A stretch of DNA of 64,000 nucleotides, taken from Brevibacillus borstelensis (GTDB lineage Bacteria; Bacillota; Bacilli; Brevibacillales; Brevibacillaceae). The notes beneath the pieces are model-generated. The model was given only the letters and a program-made list of their open reading frames with translations. It was not told the origin of the DNA and did not search any database. Position 1 is the first letter of the stretch, and every line of letters begins with the position of its first letter. A program made the position numbers and the translations under genes. The stretch is from NCBI RefSeq assembly GCF_003710865.1, contig NZ_RHHO01000005.1, positions 62,001 through 126,000 of the forward strand. Direction: 5' to 3'. Positions 17,575-23,842 of the stretch are shown piece after piece.

Positions 17575-18387
17575 TTATTGACAACATGGTCCGCCACAAT
17601 TGCATGCGGAGGAAGAGGAACCATGTCCTGACCTTCCATATCTGGAGGAACCGTATTTGGAGGAACTGTAGCCGGAGGATCCATAATCGGAGGAACCGCT
17701 GCCAGAACAACCGCAGCCGGAGGAACTGCTCCCTGAGTCATGCTGCGGATAGCAGCTATCGTAGTAGTAGCGCATTCTCTTTTTATGATGATCGTAAAAG
17801 CGGTAGTACGTATTGTATTTTTTGCGGTGATGACGGTACTGTTCACATTTTTGCTTGTAGTGATGCATACGCTCCATATGCATTCTGTACTTGAACAGGA
17901 GCATTTCGAGGTCTGCATGAGCCCCGGACTTTGGTCTGCGTTCCCTTCTCCTCGGCGGAGCTGGCGGTCTGCGGTTTGACGGTCTTTTCGGGAAAGGTCT
18001 GTTTGGTGATGGCATGTTCGGTGATGGCATATTCGGAGACGGCATGTTCGGCGATGGCATCATCCGATGCGGCCTGTTTGGTCTTGGCATGTTCGGTGAC
18101 GGCATGTTTGGCGATGGCATCATCCGATAAGGCCTGTTTGGTCTTGGCACCGCCCGATACGGCATATTTGGCGATGGCATATTCGGCGATAGATTCGGTG
18201 ATGGCACGTTTCGCGATGGCATATTTGGCGACGGCATGATCGGAGACAGGTTCGGTGATGGAATGTTTGGTGATACATTTGGCGACGGCAAATTCGGTGA
18301 AGGTTTGGGCATCTCTTTGGGCCTGCGTGAAGGCATCGGCAACGCTGGAGGCATAGGTGGCATATTTCGGCGTCTTTCCAAACTCAC
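17575..18387 (-). CDS. PSPN-repeat, Tyr/Cys-rich low-complexity protein (probable spore coat)
   Basis: About 270 residues, in three parts. Residues 1-140 are built from tandem five-residue units of the type MPSPN (also MPRPN, LSPNM, VPSPN) in 15-bp DNA repeats, with a higher-order unit that includes RPYRMMPSPN and RPHRMMPSPN. Residues 145-210 are basic and rich in His and Tyr (LLFKYRMHMERMHHYKQKCEQYRHHRKKYNTYYRFYDHHKKRMRYYYDS can be cut into shorter pieces). The last 60 residues are Gly/Ser/Tyr-rich with CGC, CNC and CC. There is no signal peptide. Low complexity plus Tyr and Cys for cross-linking suggests a spore coat or exosporium protein; that is inference. Start is GTG 18387, or TTG 18381, which is better spaced from AAAGGA. 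Confidence 0.7.
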   Translation of the reverse strand: MSLERRRNMPPMPPALPMPSRRPKEMPKPSPNLPSPNVSPNIPSPNLSPIMPSPNMPSRNVPSPNLSPNMPSPNMPYRAVPRPNRPYRMMPSPNMPSPNMPRPNRPHRMMPSPNMPSPNMPSPNMPSPNRPFPKRPSNRRPPAPPRRRERRPKSGAHADLEMLLFKYRMHMERMHHYKQKCEQYRHHRKKYNTYYRFYDHHKKRMRYYYDSCYPQHDSGSSSSGCGCSGSGSSDYGSSGYSSSKYGSSRYGRSGHGSSSSACNCGGPCCQ

Positions 18388-18534
18388 ACGTCCTTTCTAG
18401 TGAAATAGCACAGTACATGGTATGACATTCACCCGTCTAGAGAAACCGCACTTGCCCATATTTCAAAAAAATAAGCGCCCTTTTTTGGTTTGGGCAGGAA
18501 AACGCATTCTGCCGGGTGAAAGAATAGATACGAA

Positions 18535-18548
18535 TGATAACGTTTTCA
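18535..18548 (+). promoter_or_regulatory. cre-like CcpA operator for hutH
   Basis: TGATAACGTTTTCA matches the catabolite-responsive consensus TGWNANCGNTNWCA at every fixed position. It ends one base before the -35 box of the hutH promoter, so CcpA binding should repress. Catabolite repression of hut genes is known in B. subtilis. Confidence 0.75.
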
Positions 18549-18549
18549 C

Positions 18550-18577
18550 TTGACAGCTCATAAACTAGTATTACAAT
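18550..18577 (+). promoter_or_regulatory. Sigma-A promoter of hutH
   Basis: TTGACA (18550-18555) and TACAAT (18572-18577) separated by 16 bp. Transcription should start near 18584, giving a leader of about 168 nt before hutH. Confidence 0.8.
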
Positions 18578-18629
18578 AGGGAATAGAAAAAATCATCTGA
18601 ATAATAAGCAGACGGAAGCGGGGAAAAAA

Positions 18630-18695
18630 ATGCAGAACTTGACGCTTACTCGTTTTGTTAATTTCATACCCGCATGGGAAGAGGGGCTAGGATAA
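18630..18695 (+). CDS. Putative leader peptide of hutH
   Basis: A 21-codon ORF that begins MQNLTLTRF and ends WEEGLG. GGGGA lies about five bases before its ATG. Its last codons form the left arm of the terminator and its TAA stop (18693-18695) lies exactly in the terminator loop. It has no His codons, so classical histidine-codon stalling is unlikely. A ribosome finishing the ORF would cover the left arm and prevent hairpin formation. Whether it is translated is unproven; the geometry is what makes it notable. Confidence 0.45.
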   Translation: MQNLTLTRFVNFIPAWEEGLG

Positions 18696-18719
18696 CAATC
18701 CTAGCCCCTCTTCCTTTTT
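18677..18719 (+). terminator. Intrinsic terminator/attenuator in hutH leader
   Basis: A perfect 16-bp stem GGAAGAGGGGCTAGGA / TCCTAGCCCCTCTTCC with the 6-nt loop TAACAA and a TTTTT tail, lying between the promoter and the hutH ribosome site. In B. subtilis, HutP prevents termination ahead of hut genes; hutP is not in this window and the spaced UAG repeats it binds are not obvious here. Confidence 0.88.
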
Positions 18720-18751
18720 GTCCTCTGCTATGCTAAAGGAGGAAAATACTC

Positions 18752-20263
18752 ATGAATCAACGCACAATTTCTATCCGTCTGGACGGACATAAGCTGACCA
18801 TTGAACAAGTAGCTGCCATTGCCAGGAAATTCGAGCAGATCGAACTGACGCCGGAAGCCGTTGAAAAAATCCGCAAATCCCGCTCGATGGTTGAACAAAT
18901 GGTTCAAAACCAACAGGTCGTTTATGGGATTACGACTGGTTTTGGCAAGTTCTCCGACGTAGTGATTCCTCAAGAAGACGTCAGCCAGTTGCAGGAAAAT
19001 CTGATCATGAGCCATGCGTGTGGAATGGGCGATCCCTATCCGACCGAGGTGGTCCGTGCGATGATGGCCCTGCGGATCAATGCACTGGCCAAGGGATACT
19101 CCGGCATCCGGGAAGAGACGATCAACCTGCTGATCGAAATGTGCAACCGCGGCGTCCATCCGATCATCCCGCAGCAGGGCTCTCTGGGAGCAAGCGGCGA
19201 TCTGGCTCCCCTCTCCCATATGGTGCTCGTCATGCTCGGGAAAGGAGAAGCGGAGGTAAACGGCACAAGAATGCCCGGCAAAGCCGCCTTGGAGAGCGCT
19301 GGCTTATCCCCTATTCGGCTGGAGGCAAAAGAAGGTCTGGCATTGATCAACGGTACGCAGGCGATGACCGCTCTCCTTTGCCTGGCTGTGGCTGATGCTC
19401 ATGCGCTGATCGAAAATGCCGATGTCATCGCCGCCATGACCGTGGAAGCGTTGCACGGGATTCCAAAAGCGTTTGATCCACAGCTTCACCTCGTCCGCGC
19501 CCATCCCGGCCAACAGGAATCAGCTCGCAAGCTGCTTGCCCATCTCGCAGGAAGCGAACGGACGACAGCGCAAGGGGAGCTCCGCGTGCAAGATGCCTAC
19601 AGCCTCCGATGCGTCCCGCAGGTGCATGGCGCTACACGCGATGCCTGGGAGTATGTACGTGCTGCTGTAACCAGAGAGTGCAACAGTGTAACCGACAATC
19701 CCATTCTCTTCGCCGAGACCGGCGATGTTATTTCCGGAGGGAATTTCCACGGTCAGCCGATGGCATTGGCAGCCGACTTTTTGGCCATAGCAATAGCTGA
19801 GCTTGCCAATATTTCCGAGCGGCGGACCGAGCGTCTGGTCAACCCGCAATTAAGCGGACTCCCCGGTTTTTTAACGGAAAAAGGCGGCCTGCATTCCGGA
19901 TTTATGATCACGCAATATGCCGCTGCTTCTATCGTTTCGGAGAACAAGGTGCTGTGCCATCCGGCTTCCGTCGATTCTATCCCTTCCTCTGCCAATCAGG
20001 AGGATCACGTAAGCATGGGAACGACGGCGGCCCGCAAGCTGAGAACCGTCATCGCCAACTCCATGAAGGTACTCGCCATCGAATATTTGGCGGCTGCGCA
20101 AGCAATCGAATTTGGCAAAGGAAAATTGGGAATCGGCACGGAGAAAGCTTATGCCAAGCTTCGTGAGGTCATACCGCCACTCTCCGAAGACCGGGAAATG
20201 CATGTGGACATGGCAAAAGCGGCAGAGCTCTTGGCAAGCGGCTGTCTCGTCCCTGAAATTTGA
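18752..20263 (+). CDS. hutH: Histidine ammonia-lyase
   Basis: A 503-residue enzyme converting L-histidine to urocanate and ammonia, the first step of histidine degradation. The MIO-forming Ala-Ser-Gly triad is at 147-149 (GSLGASGDLAPLSHM), the catalytic Tyr lies in VYGITTGFG, and downstream signatures VQDAYSLRCVPQVHG and NPQLSGLPGFL are intact. The remaining hut genes (urocanase, imidazolonepropionase, formiminoglutamase) are absent nearby; the next gene is unrelated and has its own promoter, so hutH is solitary here. Expression is probably controlled by CcpA and by attenuation in the leader. Confidence 0.96.
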   Translation: MNQRTISIRLDGHKLTIEQVAAIARKFEQIELTPEAVEKIRKSRSMVEQMVQNQQVVYGITTGFGKFSDVVIPQEDVSQLQENLIMSHACGMGDPYPTEVVRAMMALRINALAKGYSGIREETINLLIEMCNRGVHPIIPQQGSLGASGDLAPLSHMVLVMLGKGEAEVNGTRMPGKAALESAGLSPIRLEAKEGLALINGTQAMTALLCLAVADAHALIENADVIAAMTVEALHGIPKAFDPQLHLVRAHPGQQESARKLLAHLAGSERTTAQGELRVQDAYSLRCVPQVHGATRDAWEYVRAAVTRECNSVTDNPILFAETGDVISGGNFHGQPMALAADFLAIAIAELANISERRTERLVNPQLSGLPGFLTEKGGLHSGFMITQYAAASIVSENKVLCHPASVDSIPSSANQEDHVSMGTTAARKLRTVIANSMKVLAIEYLAAAQAIEFGKGKLGIGTEKAYAKLREVIPPLSEDREMHVDMAKAAELLASGCLVPEI

Positions 20264-20284
20264 TTGCTTCAACGTTTTCCTCCC

Positions 20285-20312
20285 TTGACCCGGCGGACCT
20301 TCCTGTTATGAT
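20285..20312 (+). promoter_or_regulatory. Promoter of DCC-family gene
   Basis: TTGACC (20285-20290), 16-bp spacer, TATGAT (20307-20312), some 45 bp before the next start codon. Confidence 0.6.
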
Positions 20313-20357
20313 GGAGGTAACATTGCCAGATTTCATGCTCAACAGGAGGCGTCCGCC

Positions 20358-20774
20358 ATGTCTACTGCTTCCCATCCAGACACAATCCTGTTATTCGACG
20401 GCGTCTGCAATTTCTGCAACGGCGCTGTCCGCTTTATCATCCCGCGTGATCCGGCGGGGCGGATTCACTTCGCCTCACTGCAGTCAGAGACAGGCCAAAG
20501 CTTGCTGGAGCAGTATGGACTGGCGACTCACGACCTGTCATCTGTCGTACTGATCGACCAGGGAACCGTGTACGTCTATTCTGATGCAATCCTGCGCGTT
20601 GGCCGGCTTTTGCGCGGAGCCTGGCCGATTTTCTCAGCGATCGGCTTTTTCTTCCCAAGGCTTGTCAGGGATAGACTGTATCGGTTCATCGCTCGCAACC
20701 GCTATCGCTGGTTCGGCCGGTCGACCGTATGTCTGCTCCCCACAGCCGAAATACGAGCACGCTTTTTGGACTGA
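20358..20774 (+). CDS. DCC-family thiol-disulfide oxidoreductase-like protein (YuxK-like)
   Basis: A 138-residue protein with the family signature DGVCNFCNGAVRFI (residues 14-27), a CxxC-type redox pair near the N-terminus, then a hydrophobic stretch (PIFSAIGFFFPRLVRDRLYRFIARNRYRWFG). The family is predicted to act on thiols but no substrate is established. GGAGG precedes the ATG at eight bases. It appears to be its own transcription unit, with a promoter behind hutH and a terminator after it. Confidence 0.88.
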   Translation: MSTASHPDTILLFDGVCNFCNGAVRFIIPRDPAGRIHFASLQSETGQSLLEQYGLATHDLSSVVLIDQGTVYVYSDAILRVGRLLRGAWPIFSAIGFFFPRLVRDRLYRFIARNRYRWFGRSTVCLLPTAEIRARFLD

Positions 20775-20776
20775 AA

Positions 20777-20813
20777 AAGAGGCATGCCTTATGGCATCGC
20801 CTCTTCTTGTTTT
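20777..20813 (+). terminator. Terminator after DCC-family gene
   Basis: Interrupted stem AGAGGC-ATGCC / GGCAT-GCCTCT with TTAT loop and a TCTTGTTTT tail. The A-rich left flank could serve the convergent thioesterase gene too. Confidence 0.75.
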
Positions 20814-20817
20814 AACC

Positions 20818-21327
20818 TTATATATTCTTTGTAATATTTAATTGGCTGACAAATGCTTCCGTGCTCCGTTTCCGCTCTTTGCGCATGTTTTTGCGCTCCT
20901 CTGCCGTTTCAATCAGATAGCGTTCCTCGTCGGTTTCCGGGATGATGGGCGGTACTGGAGTCGGCTTGCCGTCTTCACCGAGCGCTACGAACGTGAGAAA
21001 AGAGGTAGCGGTCAAGGTTCGCTCCCCTGTTCGCAAATTTTCCGAGATGATTTTAACAAATACCTCCATCGATGTTTTTCCCGTGGAGGAGATGATCGCT
21101 TCCAGACAGATGGAATGGCCCATTTTTACGGGAGTAAGAAAATCGATCGAATCAATCGACGCCGTGACAACGGGACGGCGGGAATGCCTCATCGCCGCAA
21201 TGGCAGCCACTTCGTCAATATAGGCCATCATTTTCCCTCCAAACATCGTGCCGTGAAAGTTGGTGTCTGAAGGTTGTACGAGGGAAGCCTGAATCGTACG
21301 GGATTCTTTTGTCGTCTTCGCGTTCAT
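20818..21327 (-). CDS. Acyl-CoA thioesterase, YkhA/YciA-like hotdog protein
   Basis: A 169-residue single hotdog-fold enzyme that hydrolyses acyl-CoA to free acid and CoA. The core helix and active-site region NFHGTMFGGKMMAYIDEVAAIAAMRHS (about 22-48) is characteristic, as is the strand pattern SIDSIDFLTPVKMGHSICLEAI. A charged tail (PETDEERYLIETAEERKNMRKERKRS) follows. I took ATG 21327 as the start because GGAG lies eight bases upstream; a GTG directly before it is in frame but too close to the ribosome site. Confidence 0.88.
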   Translation of the reverse strand: MNAKTTKESRTIQASLVQPSDTNFHGTMFGGKMMAYIDEVAAIAAMRHSRRPVVTASIDSIDFLTPVKMGHSICLEAIISSTGKTSMEVFVKIISENLRTGERTLTATSFLTFVALGEDGKPTPVPPIIPETDEERYLIETAEERKNMRKERKRSTEAFVSQLNITKNI

Positions 21328-21437
21328 CACTGTTGCTCCTTTGCCAATCTACTTATCTGACCTAGCCATCATACCACATCGTTACTAGAGGATGTTCAAA
21401 AACTCTCGGAAACATACGCGGGGAATTGCTCTTGCCC

Positions 21438-22211
21438 CTATGTGACGAGATTTTCCTGCTCGCTGATGTATCCCAAGAGCTCCAGCGACTGGGCTGTATC
21501 CGGGCCCAGCAGCGCATGCAGCAACGGCAGATTCCATAAATAGGCCGGCTTATAGCCCGTTAGCGAAAACAGATTCTCATCCAAATGTACTGCTGCTTTC
21601 CGCCGTTCTATGCTTGCACAGTAGAAATGCTCCAAATAATCGGTGCCCCATCTGGAGAAAGAAGCCGTTTCCTCGGTCAAAGCGGTCAGAAGTATTATTT
21701 CGCCCGTATCAATGACCTCTAATGGGTAAAGCTGGCAGCTAAACGGCTTGAGTGAAACAACATCCACTCCCGACTTCTCGGCGTATGCGTGAATGGAGCA
21801 CCCGTACCTTCCGTTCATCTCTTTATAGAACAGGCAGTTCCCGTGGTCCATCCGGATCGTGCCCAGACCATAGTGTTTGTCCCAGATCCCTTCGGCAGCC
21901 CATCCTCGCTGCTCCCGCTCGCTCCAGAATTGGCTTGCGATCGCACCCGATTCCCGCTCCAGCAGATCGGCCTGCTGGTTTTCTACGGCATAGGGTTGTC
22001 CGCCTTCACAGCAAGTCTCCCGGTGAACGAGACGGCAATTTTCGCAATCCAAGTGAAATGGCGTCAAGAGCGCCGGCAGATCGAGCAGAACCTTTCCCAT
22101 TTGTTTCATCGCAGCGCGATGCTTCCTGATGTACTTTTTGCAGGCGTACACCTCTCGTTCATTCATCTTTTCCGGTGTACCCAGGTAGCGATAGAGACCT
22201 CTGCCATTCAT
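21438..22211 (-). CDS. Cysteine-cluster protein, DUF3109/YkgJ-like
   Basis: A 257-residue soluble protein with a metal-cluster type cysteine arrangement: CENCRLVHRETCC (about 57-69), GNCLFY and YGCSIH (about 124-140), and KPFSCQLYP (about 155-163). This is the pattern of the DUF3109/YkgJ group, thought to bind zinc or an Fe-S cluster; no activity is known. Its start codon overlaps the stop of the upstream gene in the sequence ATGA, so the two are translationally coupled and probably work together. Confidence 0.75.
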   Translation of the reverse strand: MNGRGLYRYLGTPEKMNEREVYACKKYIRKHRAAMKQMGKVLLDLPALLTPFHLDCENCRLVHRETCCEGGQPYAVENQQADLLERESGAIASQFWSEREQRGWAAEGIWDKHYGLGTIRMDHGNCLFYKEMNGRYGCSIHAYAEKSGVDVVSLKPFSCQLYPLEVIDTGEIILLTALTEETASFSRWGTDYLEHFYCASIERRKAAVHLDENLFSLTGYKPAYLWNLPLLHALLGPDTAQSLELLGYISEQENLVT

Positions 22212-22528
22212 TTGGACAAGATGAGCTCCGCTTCCGTTCCGAAGATAGAGAGACGCCCCTCGGCAAATACCGCCAGATTGTCTTCATCCGCAGGGATCTC
22301 CATCAAAATTTCTACGGTTCCTTCTGTATCGGACTCCAGGACGATCAGCAAATCCTTCTCTCCAAATTCGTTGTCCGTCAGCTTCCACGAGGCAAGTGTG
22401 CCTTGCAGCTGAGTCACCTCTTCATCTTCGCTGTCCGAGTCCCACTGTGTAAATTGCGCCTGAATCTGTCCTTTGGCATAATGCTCTTCGATCAAGCCGA
22501 GAAGTTGATCGTGTTTATGGATGTCCAT
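22208..22528 (-). CDS. Hypothetical acidic protein coupled to Cys-cluster gene
   Basis: A 106-residue protein starting MDIHKHDQLLGLIEEHY. It is strongly acidic (WDSDSEDEEVTQLQG) and predicted to be beta-rich (LIVLESDTEGTVEILMEIP). No signal or membrane segment. I do not recognise the family. ATG 22528 is chosen because GGAGGG sits at normal spacing. It overlaps the Cys-cluster gene by four bases, a strong hint of shared function or fixed stoichiometry. Confidence 0.6.
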   Translation of the reverse strand: MDIHKHDQLLGLIEEHYAKGQIQAQFTQWDSDSEDEEVTQLQGTLASWKLTDNEFGEKDLLIVLESDTEGTVEILMEIPADEDNLAVFAEGRLSIFGTEAELILSK

Positions 22529-22585
22529 GGAAAAATCCCTCCACTTTGTTCTTTTTCCTCTATGATAACAGACAGATGCGCTTGC

Positions 22586-22617
22586 ACAAAAAAAGCCGCC
22601 TCGTCCGAACAAGGCGG
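22586..22617 (-). terminator. Terminator after pterin dehydratase-like gene
   Basis: On the minus strand CCGCCTTG / CGAGGCGG (one wobble pair) with loop TTCGGA and a run of seven T. Confidence 0.85.
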
Positions 22618-22628
22618 GAATCCCCTCT

Positions 22629-22913
22629 TCAGCTTACCTTGCTGATCGTCTGTGCCAGGGCAAAGTCTTTCCCGGTCAAACCGTGCGCTTCTCTCGTCGT
22701 CACCGTAAAGGTCACTGTCGATTGACGAATCAGGATTTCGACATGGTGACTATCCTGGTCAAGCAATTCCGCTACACGATTGACAAAGCTGACGGCAGTG
22801 GAGAAATCGCGGCACTGATACGTACGGGACAGCGCCATCCGATCCTCCATCAGTCTCCAGCCGGGCACTTTGTTCAAATACAACTTCACTTGTTCCAGCG
22901 AAAGCTTGCTCAC
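22629..22913 (-). CDS. 4a-hydroxytetrahydrobiopterin dehydratase-like protein
   Basis: A 94-residue pterin-4a-carbinolamine dehydratase-fold protein. The central SHHVEILIRQSTVTFTVTTREAHGLTGKDFALAQTI aligns with the family's NHHP...THD.GGLT..D..LA pattern. His-His is kept, but Pro is Val, and the third catalytic His of the THD motif is Arg (TRE). Catalysis may therefore be impaired and the protein may bind pterin without classical recycling activity. No phenylalanine hydroxylase gene is in the window. GTG start at 22913 with GGGGGTG before it. Confidence 0.78.
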   Translation of the reverse strand: MSKLSLEQVKLYLNKVPGWRLMEDRMALSRTYQCRDFSTAVSFVNRVAELLDQDSHHVEILIRQSTVTFTVTTREAHGLTGKDFALAQTISKVS

Positions 22914-23001
22914 TCAGCGCACCCCCATCATCGATGAATGACATCGTTTTCACCATCATATTCACCTTGATAGCGGGTTAGTCACGCTTATCCGCGACGT
23001 C

Positions 23002-23739
23002 CTATTTTTTGACTGCGAAAAAGATCATCCGAGGCGAGTCAGCCGCTTGATACGGTTCAAACTGGTAATTGCCAAACGTCTGAATGTTGACAAAGCCAGC
23101 TTTCTGCAGCATTGCGGTCATCTCCTCAACCGTAAAGAGGCGGACCTGCTCCTGGTAGACTCTCGTTTCCGCTGCGCCTTTATCCTTAACGACGATCCGC
23201 TTCTTCACAAATCCTGCTTCCAGCCACCGCTCCTCCTCGATCAGCAGTCCGCCGACTTCCTTTTCGGAGTGCGGTACGAGATTGGCCTCTACAAACGCGG
23301 GATTCAAGTAGTCGATGACCACCTCTCCCCCCGATTTCAGGGCAAGGGCCATGTTTTGAACGACCTGCGCATTTTCCTCGTCCGAAGAGAAATACCCGAA
23401 GCTGGTAAACAGATTGACCACGATATCGAACTCTTCCCGAAACGGTATATGTCGCATGTCATATTGGTAAAAATGCAGATTAGGGAGAATCTTTTGCTCA
23501 TTGGCGAGCTGAAGCAGGACGTTTGATAAATCTACCCCGACAACTTCATACCCGCGTCGGGCCAGTGCACGCGAATGACGTCCGCTCCCGCAACAAAGAT
23601 CAAGAACTCTTCCGGATCGCTTGATGGGCAAACGCTCCAGGAGGTTGGCTATCTCTTTATCAGCTGACGCGTCATCCCTGTGTTTGTACACCAACACGTA
23701 GTCCTCGCGAAAGCTTCGTTCAAACCATTCTTCTGCCAT
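23002..23739 (-). CDS. Class I SAM-dependent methyltransferase
   Basis: A 245-residue methyltransferase. Motif I, VLDLCCGSGRHSRALARRGYEVVGVDLS (about 44-71), shows the SAM-binding glycine loop and the acidic residue after strand 2; FDIVVNLFTSFGYF corresponds to motif IV. The C-terminal half has a beta-rich insertion (GGLLIEEERWLEAGFVKKRIVVKDKGAAETRVYQEQVRLFTVEEM) seen in small-molecule methyltransferases. The substrate is unknown. The ATG at 23739 follows AAAGGAG; the frame is open farther upstream but with non-coding character. Confidence 0.82.
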   Translation of the reverse strand: MAEEWFERSFREDYVLVYKHRDDASADKEIANLLERLPIKRSGRVLDLCCGSGRHSRALARRGYEVVGVDLSNVLLQLANEQKILPNLHFYQYDMRHIPFREEFDIVVNLFTSFGYFSSDEENAQVVQNMALALKSGGEVVIDYLNPAFVEANLVPHSEKEVGGLLIEEERWLEAGFVKKRIVVKDKGAAETRVYQEQVRLFTVEEMTAMLQKAGFVNIQTFGNYQFEPYQAADSPRMIFFAVKK

Positions 23740-23842
23740 GTCTGTGCTCCTTTTTCCTTCCAAGATGCACCTATTATACCACAGCCTATTTTGATCAGAA
23801 GCCGTTTTCCGCGACAGAAATGTGCAGGAAGGGCAGCCGTCT

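Larger units (their letters stand above)
18388..18751. other. Control region between coat gene and hutH
   Basis: This 364-bp gap is not empty. Reading rightwards it holds the promoter area of the minus-strand coat gene, a cre-like site (18535-18548), a sigma-A promoter (18550-18577), a short leader ORF (18630-18695), a strong terminator (18677-18719) and the hutH ribosome site AAAGGAGG (about 18735-18742). Confidence 0.8.

Noticed and set aside
17931-18418. Repeat array that at first looks like CRISPR, and repeat-rich frames in other phases (AKYAITEHA- and CSVMAYSE-type)
   Set aside because: The repeats are 15-bp, contiguous and in frame, with no unique spacers and no cas genes. The other frames are repeats of the same DNA read out of phase; only the MPSPN frame continues into a non-repetitive, biased protein with a terminator.
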